From the NCBI GenBank assembly GCA_019100305.1, contig JAHRHW010000057.1:1-15150 (forward strand): a DNA stretch of 15,150 bases. The letters run 5' to 3'. Position numbers and translations under genes: made by a program. The notes under the pieces were generated by a model that saw only the letters and a program-made list of their open reading frames with translations, did no database searches and was not told where the DNA came from. This stretch comes from Candidatus Thiodiazotropha taylori (GTDB lineage Bacteria; Pseudomonadota; Gammaproteobacteria; Chromatiales; Chromatiaceae). Below are positions 8,582-13,818 of this stretch, one piece after another; the first letter of the stretch is position 1; each line of letters starts with the position of its first letter.

Positions 8582-8899
8582 GTTGATTTCTCCAAGTTGA
8601 CAGGCATCTGAGTTTAAACCAAAGCGAATTAGTGCCCAAGGGCAAAGGCTGCCATTTATTGATCATAAAACGCTAACGAAATAGTGGATTATCTCATATA
8701 CCCCAAGGAGCTTTAGCGTCAGAGCGGTGCAATTTGCTTGACATGGGACCTGTGGGCCCTGAAGGATTGGTCGGCTGCGCCTCGCCCTTCTGCCGGCGTG
8801 CGAAACACACTATGTTGAGCAAAAAGGGCATTTTTCACTCCCCATCAAGCATGCCGATCGAATTCTCGAAAGGATGATGGCTGCGAACGGCAGTGGCAA
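8582..8899. other. intergenic region, no gene seen
   Basis: About 320 bases between NnrU and the ceramidase-fold gene. The left part is AT-rich and probably holds the NnrU promoter. The GC-rich middle (about 8740-8800) contains a GGGCCC-centred region, with no stem and T-run good enough to call a terminator. Minus-strand frames here are under 50 codons and lack ribosome binding sites. Confidence 0.5.
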
Positions 8900-8908
8900 T
8901 TAATTGCC
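8895..8908. repeat. 14-bp perfect palindrome over the ceramidase stop codon
   Basis: GGCAATTAATTGCC is its own reverse complement and spans the TAA stop of the ceramidase-fold gene. It may be chance or a weak protein site. No T-run follows it. Confidence 0.35.
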
Positions 8909-9562
8909 CGCAATGGCTCTTTGCCTGTCTGCGCGAAGCGGCATGATTGCTCTCATGGTCCGATATAGCACCAGCGCATTCAATATATGCCAGACAAAAT
9001 GGGTACCCAATGACCAGGCTTCGCAGAGTGCCTGATCGACGCTTCTGAAGGTAAGAGAGACGGTAAATAACAGACTTGCGAGGAACAGATCCCTGCCGGC
9101 GCTCAATCCGGCGACTCTGCAATAGATGGTCATCGCCAGTAGGCTTACCCAGGCAGGCAGGTAGAAAACCGACCCGTTGAGGAAATTAGCCGGCAGCTCA
9201 GTGTAGACCAGGTAGTTGAGAAAGAGAAAAACCGAGAACCAGAAGCCCATCCCCATCACGCTAAACTTGGCTACCCGGGCAAGGAAGCTGAGAAGGTATA
9301 CGTAAATGAAGCCCAATATGGGAAGAGCGTCAGCCAGGGCTGACCAGGAGGTTGCGAGGGTGTGCCAAAGAAAGCTCCCAAGGCCGATAAGTGCCAACAA
9401 CACGACCAACAGCCAGAGGTCCCAGAACTTTATCGCAGGCCGTGCCGACCCACCTAGCGCCTTGACTCCCCATACCACCACAATCAGGAAGGCCAGATTG
9501 GTCACCGCGTTGAGCGGTTCCGCCCAGAATCCATCATTGACCCGCTCACAGTAGATATCCAT
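8900..9562 (-). CDS. ceramidase-fold (CREST) membrane hydrolase
   Basis: A 220-residue protein with about seven hydrophobic segments, matching the alkaline ceramidase family (PF05875-type, CREST superfamily). The metal site is complete. S63-x3-H67 and D78 eleven residues later reproduce the spacing of human ACER3 S77/H81/D92 as I recall it, and H188-x3-H192 matches H217/H221. The N-terminal motif YCERVNDGFWAEPLNAVTN (4-22) is the bacterial form of the family signature. It does not keep the exact spacing of the ACER3 calcium site. Family members hydrolyse amide bonds of ceramides with a bound zinc. Most bacteria lack sphingolipids, so the real substrate may be another N-acyl lipid. No ribosome binding site is clear. 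The closest upstream gene on the same strand is the MerR-B12 regulator, 253 bp away. Confidence 0.82.
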   Translation of the reverse strand: MDIYCERVNDGFWAEPLNAVTNLAFLIVVVWGVKALGGSARPAIKFWDLWLLVVLLALIGLGSFLWHTLATSWSALADALPILGFIYVYLLSFLARVAKFSVMGMGFWFSVFLFLNYLVYTELPANFLNGSVFYLPAWVSLLAMTIYCRVAGLSAGRDLFLASLLFTVSLTFRSVDQALCEAWSLGTHFVWHILNALVLYRTMRAIMPLRADRQRAIAGN

Positions 9563-9622
9563 GGTTATTGTCTTTAGCGGTTATATTCAGGCCCAGATGC
9601 ATCCTGAACGTCTGTCATGGGG

Positions 9623-9643
9623 CTATCATGTGTGCAATGATAG
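9623..9643. promoter_or_regulatory. inverted repeat upstream of the ceramidase gene
   Basis: CTATCAT and ATGATAG are perfect 7-bp arms around a 7-nt spacer, 60-80 bp upstream of the ceramidase-fold ATG. Position and symmetry fit an operator. It does not match the GTC-N3-GAC palindromes near the MerR gene. Confidence 0.35.
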
Positions 9644-9662
9644 GATTCACGGAGTGATCAAT

Positions 9663-9692
9663 GCCCTGTAATTATCAAGGATAATTTAGGGC
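9663..9692. terminator. long bulged hairpin after the MerR-B12 gene
   Basis: An outer stem GCCCT/AGGGC and an inner perfect stem AATTATC/GATAATT (9670-9676 and 9680-9686) pair around AAG, with a small bulge between. It lies about 125 nt after the stop of the minus-strand MerR gene. There is no T-run on either side, so it may be a Rho-linked or RNA-stabilising structure, not a classic terminator. Confidence 0.4.
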
Positions 9693-9815
9693 CTGTTAAC
9701 ATTTGTCTTACCCCCGGGTTGAGGGCCGATGGCAACACGGTAACCCACCGATCAACCCAATACCTATTGCCGTTCTGCGGGTACCAAGCCAACAGAGAGT
9801 ATTGCTGCTCTGCTG

Positions 9816-10670
9816 TCAAATCGACTCCAGCGACATAATCTCGACTGAGGGTGGTAACCGCCTCAATCGCCTTACGCCATCCCCGCCGATCCAGATACAA
9901 ACCGTCGGTGGAAGGCGTTCCACCAGTTCTTCAAGATCGTCTCTGATCGTGTTCCGGGTGCAGCACCCACTGAAAGAGAGTGCCACTGTCGATACCCCCG
10001 ACCGCTCCGCCGCAGTCACTATCTCATCAAGCGGGACATCCGTCCCCAGATTCAGGGTGGCCCTGCCTGAGTTTATAAGCAGGGCCTCGGCCATCAGCAA
10101 TCCTAAAGCGTGCTGCTCGCCGGGAAGAGTACCCAGCAGCACCTCAGGATTCCCAGGGGGGTGTCCAACGCGGCTCATGGCAACGTCCAGGAAGCGCACC
10201 AGCTGTCTGGTGAGTATGTGCTCCTCGAAAATCTGCAGACGCCCAGCGGCCCAAAGTTCTCCGACTGCTTTGGTCAAAGGCGCGAAGGTATCGAGCACAA
10301 ATGAGCTTAGCCCCTCCCGGGCAAGGGCCTGCTCCAGTGCTGTATTAAGTGCTGGGATATCGCCGCAAGAGGCTAAATCGATCAGTCGGGTATGGGCGGG
10401 ATCTATGTCCCCTGGACTCAATAAGACATCGTGCAATGTGTTGGCAAGCTTGTTGAGGGCTTCATCCTCGAGTGGGACCACTTTACCGGGCCGCAATCCC
10501 TGATCCAACAAACGCCGGATCCGTTGCAGGCGTTGAATTTGCTCAGCGCTGTAGACGCGCTCGCCCTTATCGTTACGCTCAGGTGTCGGGAAACCGTAGC
10601 GTCTTTCCCATATTCGCAGGGTATCCCGACTAATGCCGGTGTCGCGCTCCACAGTACCAATCGCAAACAT
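9816..10670 (-). CDS. MerR-type regulator with cobalamin-binding domain (LitR/CarH class)
   Basis: A 284-residue cytosolic repressor. The MerR helix-turn-helix covers 1-70 (FAIGTVERDTGISRDTLRIW, then WERRYGFPTPERNDKGERVY). The four-helix B12 cap carries the Wx9EH signature that packs on adenosylcobalamin (W140, E150, H151). The Rossmann B12 domain carries E185-x-H187-x-x-G190, with H187 the expected lower axial cobalt ligand, then LSFSG and IGGDG (261-265). Founders CarH and LitR bind adenosylcobalamin in the dark and release DNA in light. The residue after W140 is Ala; as I recall, in Thermus CarH it is H132, which forms the bis-His light-state adduct, so photochemistry here may differ. Start: ATG at 10670, because MerR proteins begin this way; an in-frame TTG at 10682 would add four residues. 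Neither has a strong ribosome binding site. Autoregulation is likely. Confidence 0.88.
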   Translation of the reverse strand: MFAIGTVERDTGISRDTLRIWERRYGFPTPERNDKGERVYSAEQIQRLQRIRRLLDQGLRPGKVVPLEDEALNKLANTLHDVLLSPGDIDPAHTRLIDLASCGDIPALNTALEQALAREGLSSFVLDTFAPLTKAVGELWAAGRLQIFEEHILTRQLVRFLDVAMSRVGHPPGNPEVLLGTLPGEQHALGLLMAEALLINSGRATLNLGTDVPLDEIVTAAERSGVSTVALSFSGCCTRNTIRDDLEELVERLPPTVCIWIGGDGVRRLRRLPPSVEIMSLESI

Positions 10671-10683
10671 CTCTCTACTCAAT

Positions 10684-10698
10684 TATGTCTTTGACATA
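10684..10698. promoter_or_regulatory. operator 1, GTC-N3-GAC palindrome
   Basis: TATGTC-TTT-GACATA is a perfect inverted repeat. It includes the TTGACA -35 (10691-10696) of the rightward promoter and lies in the leader of the MerR-B12 gene. It shares its core with operator 2, 53 bp away centre to centre, about five helical turns, so both sites face the same side of the DNA. Confidence 0.6.
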
Positions 10699-10721
10699 TT
10701 CTATTTTATACAATCTATCAT
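10691..10721 (+). promoter_or_regulatory. rightward promoter toward the 55-residue protein
   Basis: A perfect TTGACA (10691-10696) and TATCAT (10716-10721, one mismatch) are 19 bp apart. A 19-bp spacer is typical of promoters controlled by MerR-family proteins. Transcription would start near 10728 and give a leader of about 108 nt before the ATG at 10836. Confidence 0.45.
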
Positions 10722-10723
10722 AA

Positions 10724-10752
10724 ATTATAAGCATTTTTTGTCCTAGACAAAA
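10724..10752 (-). promoter_or_regulatory. leftward promoter for the MerR-B12 gene
   Basis: On the minus strand TATAAT occupies 10729-10724, and a weak TTTTGT -35 lies 17 bp upstream at 10752-10747, inside operator 2. The two -10 boxes are 2 bp apart and read toward each other, so polymerases at the two promoters should exclude each other. Confidence 0.45.
10736..10752. promoter_or_regulatory. operator 2, GTC-N3-GAC palindrome
   Basis: TTTTGTC-CTA-GACAAAA is a perfect inverted repeat with the same TGTC-N3-GACA core as operator 1. It covers the -35 of the MerR-gene promoter and lies just downstream of the likely rightward start site. Binding by the MerR-B12 protein is inferred from position. 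Confidence 0.6.
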
Positions 10753-10835
10753 TAAATTTCGATGCTAGTTTTAAATTCATGTCGGTTGCTAATCACCGGC
10801 ACACGAACCCAGAGAATTATGATAGGAGAATGACC

Positions 10836-11003
10836 ATGCGTTTCCACCAAGATCAGATTCAGACACCAGCAATGTATTACCCACCGGTAATGCTAAATGT
10901 CGATCATGACGATCGAGAAATTCCATCACCTGTAGACGCGGAAGGTGATGAGCATGAATACGAATGGGCCGATGTACTAAAGGAAGTGGAACCTTACTAT
11001 TGA
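10836..11003 (+). CDS. 55-residue acidic protein divergent from the MerR-B12 gene
   Basis: The start at ATG 10836 is chosen because AGGAG ends 7 nt upstream; upstream in-frame ATGs at 10779 and 10830 have no usable site. The product is soluble, acidic and unrelated to any family I recognise. It opens MRFHQDQIQTPAMYYPPV, has a DHDDRE cluster, a stretch rich in Asp/Glu (DAEGDEHEYEWADVL) and ends EVEPYY. No signal peptide, membrane segment or cysteines are present. Its gene is the direct target of the rightward promoter that overlaps operator 1, so it is likely controlled by the B12 regulator. It could be a small protein-protein modulator, an antirepressor or a stress peptide. Function is unknown. 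Confidence 0.6.
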   Translation: MRFHQDQIQTPAMYYPPVMLNVDHDDREIPSPVDAEGDEHEYEWADVLKEVEPYY

Positions 11004-11043
11004 ACGATGAATAAGGTCAGCGCGTCTTTGATTGGGTTGCAAT

Positions 11044-11080
11044 GTTTCATCCGGTGAACATTTTATGCACCGGGTGAAAC
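11044..11080. repeat. 13-bp imperfect hairpin after the 55-residue gene
   Basis: GTTTCATCCGGTG pairs with CACCGGGTGAAAC with a single T-G wobble, around an 11-nt loop. No T-run follows, and the right arm ends 2 nt before the ATG of a small ORF. It could terminate, stabilise the mRNA end or gate translation of that ORF. Confidence 0.5.
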
Positions 11081-11081
11081 T

Positions 11082-11162
11082 ATGGCCATTCGAAGGGTGG
11101 TAGAAAGCGATACTGACTTAAATGATTTCTCCACTATGTCTGAACTTGCAGCCTATGTTTAA
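11082..11162 (+). CDS. candidate 26-residue small ORF
   Basis: ATG to TAA, encoding a polar peptide that opens MAIRRVVESDTDLNDF. It begins 2 nt after the hairpin above, with only a weak GGGTG ribosome binding site inside that hairpin arm. It has no recognisable family and could be a gene fragment. It is listed because it follows the 55-residue gene on the same strand. Confidence 0.2.
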   Translation: MAIRRVVESDTDLNDFSTMSELAAYV

Positions 11163-11182
11163 TCTGACAGGAGGCTCCAAAT

Positions 11183-11236
11183 ATGGGTTGGTTAGAGGAT
11201 GAAGCGGCTGATCGGTTTGTCTTTTACCGGATTTGA
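11183..11236 (+). CDS. candidate 17-residue small ORF with strong ribosome binding site
   Basis: A perfect AGGAGG (11169-11174) lies 8 nt before the ATG, the best ribosome binding site in the window. The frame encodes MGWLEDEAADRFVFYRI and stops at 11234-11236. Either it is a genuine microprotein or leader peptide, or the intact start of a gene whose body has been lost. The strong site argues that something was translated from here. Confidence 0.3.
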   Translation: MGWLEDEAADRFVFYRI

Positions 11237-11997
11237 TTACGATTGGGCTTGTCCGATACAGACGATATAGGCATCAAGCACACTTCTGTGTATAGATATT
11301 TTTCATGATTGCTTGACCGGTAAACCTGAAAAAACTTAACAGCCAATTCTCAAACTCTCTGGGTGGCAGAATATCCTCGGAATACTCATCTAGCCGACCT
11401 TATACTCTATTTGAGTACCCGGACAAACGTCTGAATCCAAGCTTTTCCACGGCCTTTTTGGGCCTTGCGCCTTATTCGGCAAACAAGCTTTCTGGCAACC
11501 TCTCCTACCGTTGCTTACTGCCTAGAGAGTTGTGAATAACCAATGTTATATAAGCCTGTTAGAAGTGAGTGAAGCCATGCCGTCGATAAAAAATCGATTG
11601 GTGGTAGCAATGAACTCTTGGCTTGCAAATGCTGCAAAATCTAGTCGATGATTGTCGGATCCTAAAAACTGGCGATCACCTTTTGATCGTGGTGGGTGTA
11701 GATCAGTCCCAAACCATCGCTTGCCGTAGTTGCGAAACAATCACCAGAGTATAGGCGCCGAACGGCCCGACCAAGCGCCCCGAGCTGCGTGCCATGGTCA
11801 GCCTGCCGTCGATTTCAGAAACCCTGCGACAAGCACAGTGACATACCGCTACTCGCTTGACCCAACCAGCGGCTCTGCCGCGCGGCACTCGTCGAGTGTC
11901 CAAACCCTAATGGACGAAAGCTGCTCGACGTCGTCACGGGCACATTGTACAAAGCCGCCGTGATGCTAATTCCCAAGCTAATCCCGCTAGAGGAATG

Positions 11998-12022
11998 ATT
12001 CCAAATGTTTTTTGGAATTTTT
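11998..12022 (+). terminator. weak terminator-like hairpin
   Basis: ATTCCAAA and TTTGGAAT form an 8-bp AT-rich stem around TGTTT, followed by four Ts. No gene clearly ends upstream of it, so it may be a relic. Confidence 0.35.
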
Positions 12023-12251
12023 GAAGAAACGTTCCCAACCTGAGGTCTCGACCAAATGCCAACCCCACCCCCACCCTGTATTTCGAACAACTTTTCTTTG
12101 CTCAGATTCCGGGTTTCTAGTCTAGGATTGAAATTTGGCTCATCGTCATGTCTCCGTTTGTAGTCATCAAGTAGCTTTTCTATTGCGTATCCAAGTTAAC
12201 GCATGAATGGCGCCAGTAATTCAGGAATCGCAGTCCGTGGCATACTAACCT

Positions 12252-12275
12252 ATTGTTAATTAGAGAGATAACAAT
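12252..12275. repeat. operator-like inverted repeat in gene-poor DNA
   Basis: ATTGTTA and TAACAAT are perfect 7-bp arms 10 nt apart, so the arm centres are 17 bp apart. No functional gene follows within reach on either strand, so any role is unclear. Confidence 0.3.
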
Positions 12276-12527
12276 TTAATTCAGCCTAACACTTCTACAC
12301 TTAGGATTCGTTGAACACCACAACAAAGAAAAAAGATAATCTTTCAAGACTTTTTAGTTCTATTTTTTAAAAACGACTTTCAATGCCGTCTTGCGGCAAA
12401 GATCATAAGTGCTGGATGGCCTAACCCCACCAATCAATCTATCCAAGTATTGATGTGCCATTTAGAGAAGTAAGAAAACCCGGAGCTATAAAAAACCAGA
12501 TTGATTTTGGTGAGGCCCGCGTTGCAG

Positions 12528-12826
12528 TCAGCAGTTCCGGCGTTGGCAGGAATCCCCCATTTTGGCCTGCAAGCAGTTGACAATCTTATCGATGATGAAT
12601 TGATCCTCGATGTTGGCGATCACCTTGGCCTCACCGCCGCACTTGGAGCAGACCGACACATCGATGTTGAATAGACGCTTGAGGCGCTGTGCCCAAGTCA
12701 TCGAAGTTCGGCGGGTGATGATCGCTCCTCGACTACCCTGGCCTGGTTGCCCCTGCCCCGCTTTGTTGGCGTCACCAACGCCCGCTCTTCCGGATTGGTG
12801 TTGAATGAGGCCAGCAAACCGGCCAG
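12528..12826 (-). pseudogene. frameshifted C-terminal remnant of an IS91-like transposase
   Basis: Two minus-strand frames together match the end of a Y2/HUH (IS91-like) transposase. The upstream frame reads ASFNTNPEERALVTPTKRG and runs to a stop at 12698. The other takes over at about 12701 with MTWAQRLKRLFNIDVSVC, then SKCGGEAKVIANIEDQFIID, the CxxC-containing tail typical of the family, and stops at 12528. Intact relatives read straight through this junction, so a frameshift is present. The N-terminal catalytic domain is missing, hence it cannot transpose. The family assignment rests on memory of the WAQRLKR...CxxCGG tail. The remnant marks past mobile-element activity beside the peptide gene. 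Confidence 0.65.
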
Positions 12827-13117
12827 CTTCAGGCAAACCATCAGATCATTGATAACTGGTCCTGTTGGCACAGGCTTTGAACTATCGGCCTGGCCGGTGC
12901 ATACCAAAGGGATAGGCTCAATCGGTTTCATCGTGACACTCCAGCTTGCCGCCAGAGTTCGGCCTGCTAAGGCCAGAAAACAGCCCCAAACATTGCTTGA
13001 GAGTAGGCACTGAGACCGAACAACGAAAATAGCTTTAAAAAAGAAAACTAATCTGTCTTTTATTACATAACTATCCTTTGGGTCTGTTGGCAGGAAAAAA
13101 CGAACCAAAACATACCT
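12827..13117. other. spacer between transposase remnant and peptide promoter
   Basis: No gene was seen. The minus-strand frame that continues upstream from the transposase fragment (to 13108) loses family resemblance beyond about 12830 and is probably unrelated flanking sequence. The right end is AT-rich. Confidence 0.4.
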
Positions 13118-13137
13118 AATAATAATATATTATTATT
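13118..13137. promoter_or_regulatory. 20-bp perfect AT palindrome upstream of the peptide gene
   Basis: AATAATAATA is followed directly by its exact complement. The centre is about 78 bp upstream of the predicted sigma-54 start site, within reach for an enhancer-binding activator site. A DNA-bending (IHF-like) or simply AT-rich element is also possible. Confidence 0.4.
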
Positions 13138-13179
13138 TATCAGTAGTTTATATCTATCTTAGCCTCTATCCTGAAAAAC

Positions 13180-13195
13180 TGGCACGCTAATCGCA
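13180..13195 (+). promoter_or_regulatory. sigma-54 (-24/-12) promoter of the double-glycine peptide gene
   Basis: TGGCACGCTAATCGCA matches the sigma-54 consensus TGGCAC-N5-TTGCA at 10 of 11 defined positions, with the invariant GG and GC at exact spacing. The start site would be near 13206, giving a leader of about 67 nt before the ATG. Sigma-54 promoters need an ATP-dependent activator, so the gene is expected to be switched on by a specific signal. Confidence 0.6.
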
Positions 13196-13272
13196 CTAGC
13201 TAAGTCAAGCAAGCAAAGTTCCTTGCGAACACTTAACCATGTATCGATCAGACAACAGATTTGGAGAACATC

Positions 13273-13581
13273 ATGGCAACCATCATCATCAAAGACCTGG
13301 ACAAGAACAAAGCACTGGACCGGAAAGCACTGCGCAGTGTATCTGGCGGCAACTTCATGTTTGGTCCCAATGCCGGCGTTTCTTACAACCTGCAATCACA
13401 GATTTACCATATGCAGAATTATCTGAATGCGTCCGAAGCCTGGTTTTCAAACCCGGCCAACATCTACCCCATCATCCTGGGCGGCGTCAGGCAGTATCGT
13501 CAGGCAACCGGTCGCAGTTGGGGTGGCATCTATGGCGGTCACAACGGCTTTATGAATACCGTCATCCGCAGCGGTTGGTAA
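13273..13581 (+). CDS. double-glycine leader peptide precursor
   Basis: A 102-residue precursor. The ATG at 13273 has GGAG 6 nt upstream; an in-frame TTG at 13261 is rejected. Residues 1-26 (MATIIIKDLDKNKALDRKAL, then RSVSGG) form a classic double-glycine leader, with hydrophobic residues at -12 (L15), -7 (L20) and -4 (V23) before G25-G26. Cleavage and export would use a C39-peptidase ABC transporter. The predicted mature 76-residue product is rich in Gly, Asn, Tyr, Trp and Ser, has no cysteine, and ends in Trp. It contains GRSWGGIYGGHNGFMNTV, which fits a secreted bacteriocin-like or signalling peptide. No immunity, modification or transporter gene is in the window, so it is an orphan or acts with genes elsewhere. 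It has its own terminator. Confidence 0.75.
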   Translation: MATIIIKDLDKNKALDRKALRSVSGGNFMFGPNAGVSYNLQSQIYHMQNYLNASEAWFSNPANIYPIILGGVRQYRQATGRSWGGIYGGHNGFMNTVIRSGW

Positions 13582-13632
13582 CAGAAATCGGTATTAAAGC
13601 AACCGGTATACCTAACCAACCCAAACCACAAC

Positions 13633-13665
13633 AAAAAGCCCGCCAGCAAATCGCTGGCGGGTTTT
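13633..13665 (+). terminator. strong intrinsic terminator of the peptide gene
   Basis: A perfect 9-bp GC-rich stem (CCCGCCAGC 13639-13647, GCTGGCGGG 13653-13661) has loop AAATC. A run of As precedes it and four Ts follow. It is 50 nt after the peptide stop codon and could also act for minus-strand transcripts. Confidence 0.9.
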
Positions 13666-13818
13666 GAATTTGCGCACTCTCACCAGCGTTGTTAGCTCCC
13701 GCCCTGGGGATTTGAGGCGATCATCAGTTAAGGCGAACAGAGCCAAACGTATCGTCAGAAAGAGCGGGTAATGGTTTGTTTGTTACAGGCTACTTTGTCG
13801 GACTAGCACACGTAGGCA

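Larger units (their letters stand above)
11237..12527. other. gene-poor region, probably decayed DNA
   Basis: About 1.3 kb without a convincing gene. Short open frames (11546-11740 minus, 11730-11963 plus, 11815-12090 minus) overlap each other, lack ribosome binding sites and match nothing recognised. A GC-richer patch near 11755-11840 reads APNGPTKRPELRAMVSLPS in one plus frame and may be a gene fragment. Structured elements are listed separately. An imperfect long-range repeat pairs CACCAATCAATCT (12428-12440) with AGATTGATTTTGGTG (12498-12512), just before the transposase remnant. Confidence 0.45.

Noticed and set aside
8695..8832. minus-strand 45-codon frame between NnrU and the ceramidase gene
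   Set aside because: No ribosome binding site and Pro/Gly/Ser-rich composition without motif; insufficient support.
8895..8908. possible sigma-54 promoter (TGGCAA...TTGCC)
   Set aside because: The spacing between the GG and GC elements is one base short and the site lies inside the end of a gene; it is better read as a simple palindrome.
9703..10503. 266-codon plus-strand open frame
   Set aside because: It is antisense to the MerR-B12 gene, whose domains are unmistakable; the Ser/Arg/Pro-rich translation is a typical shadow.
12271..12290. GCCTAAC core resembling an integron attC site
   Set aside because: No matching GTTRRRY core with the L box spacing was found and no integrase is present.
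13239..13667. 142-codon plus-strand open frame over the peptide gene
   Set aside because: Different frame from the double-glycine peptide, which has the ribosome binding site and leader; this one reads into the terminator hairpin.
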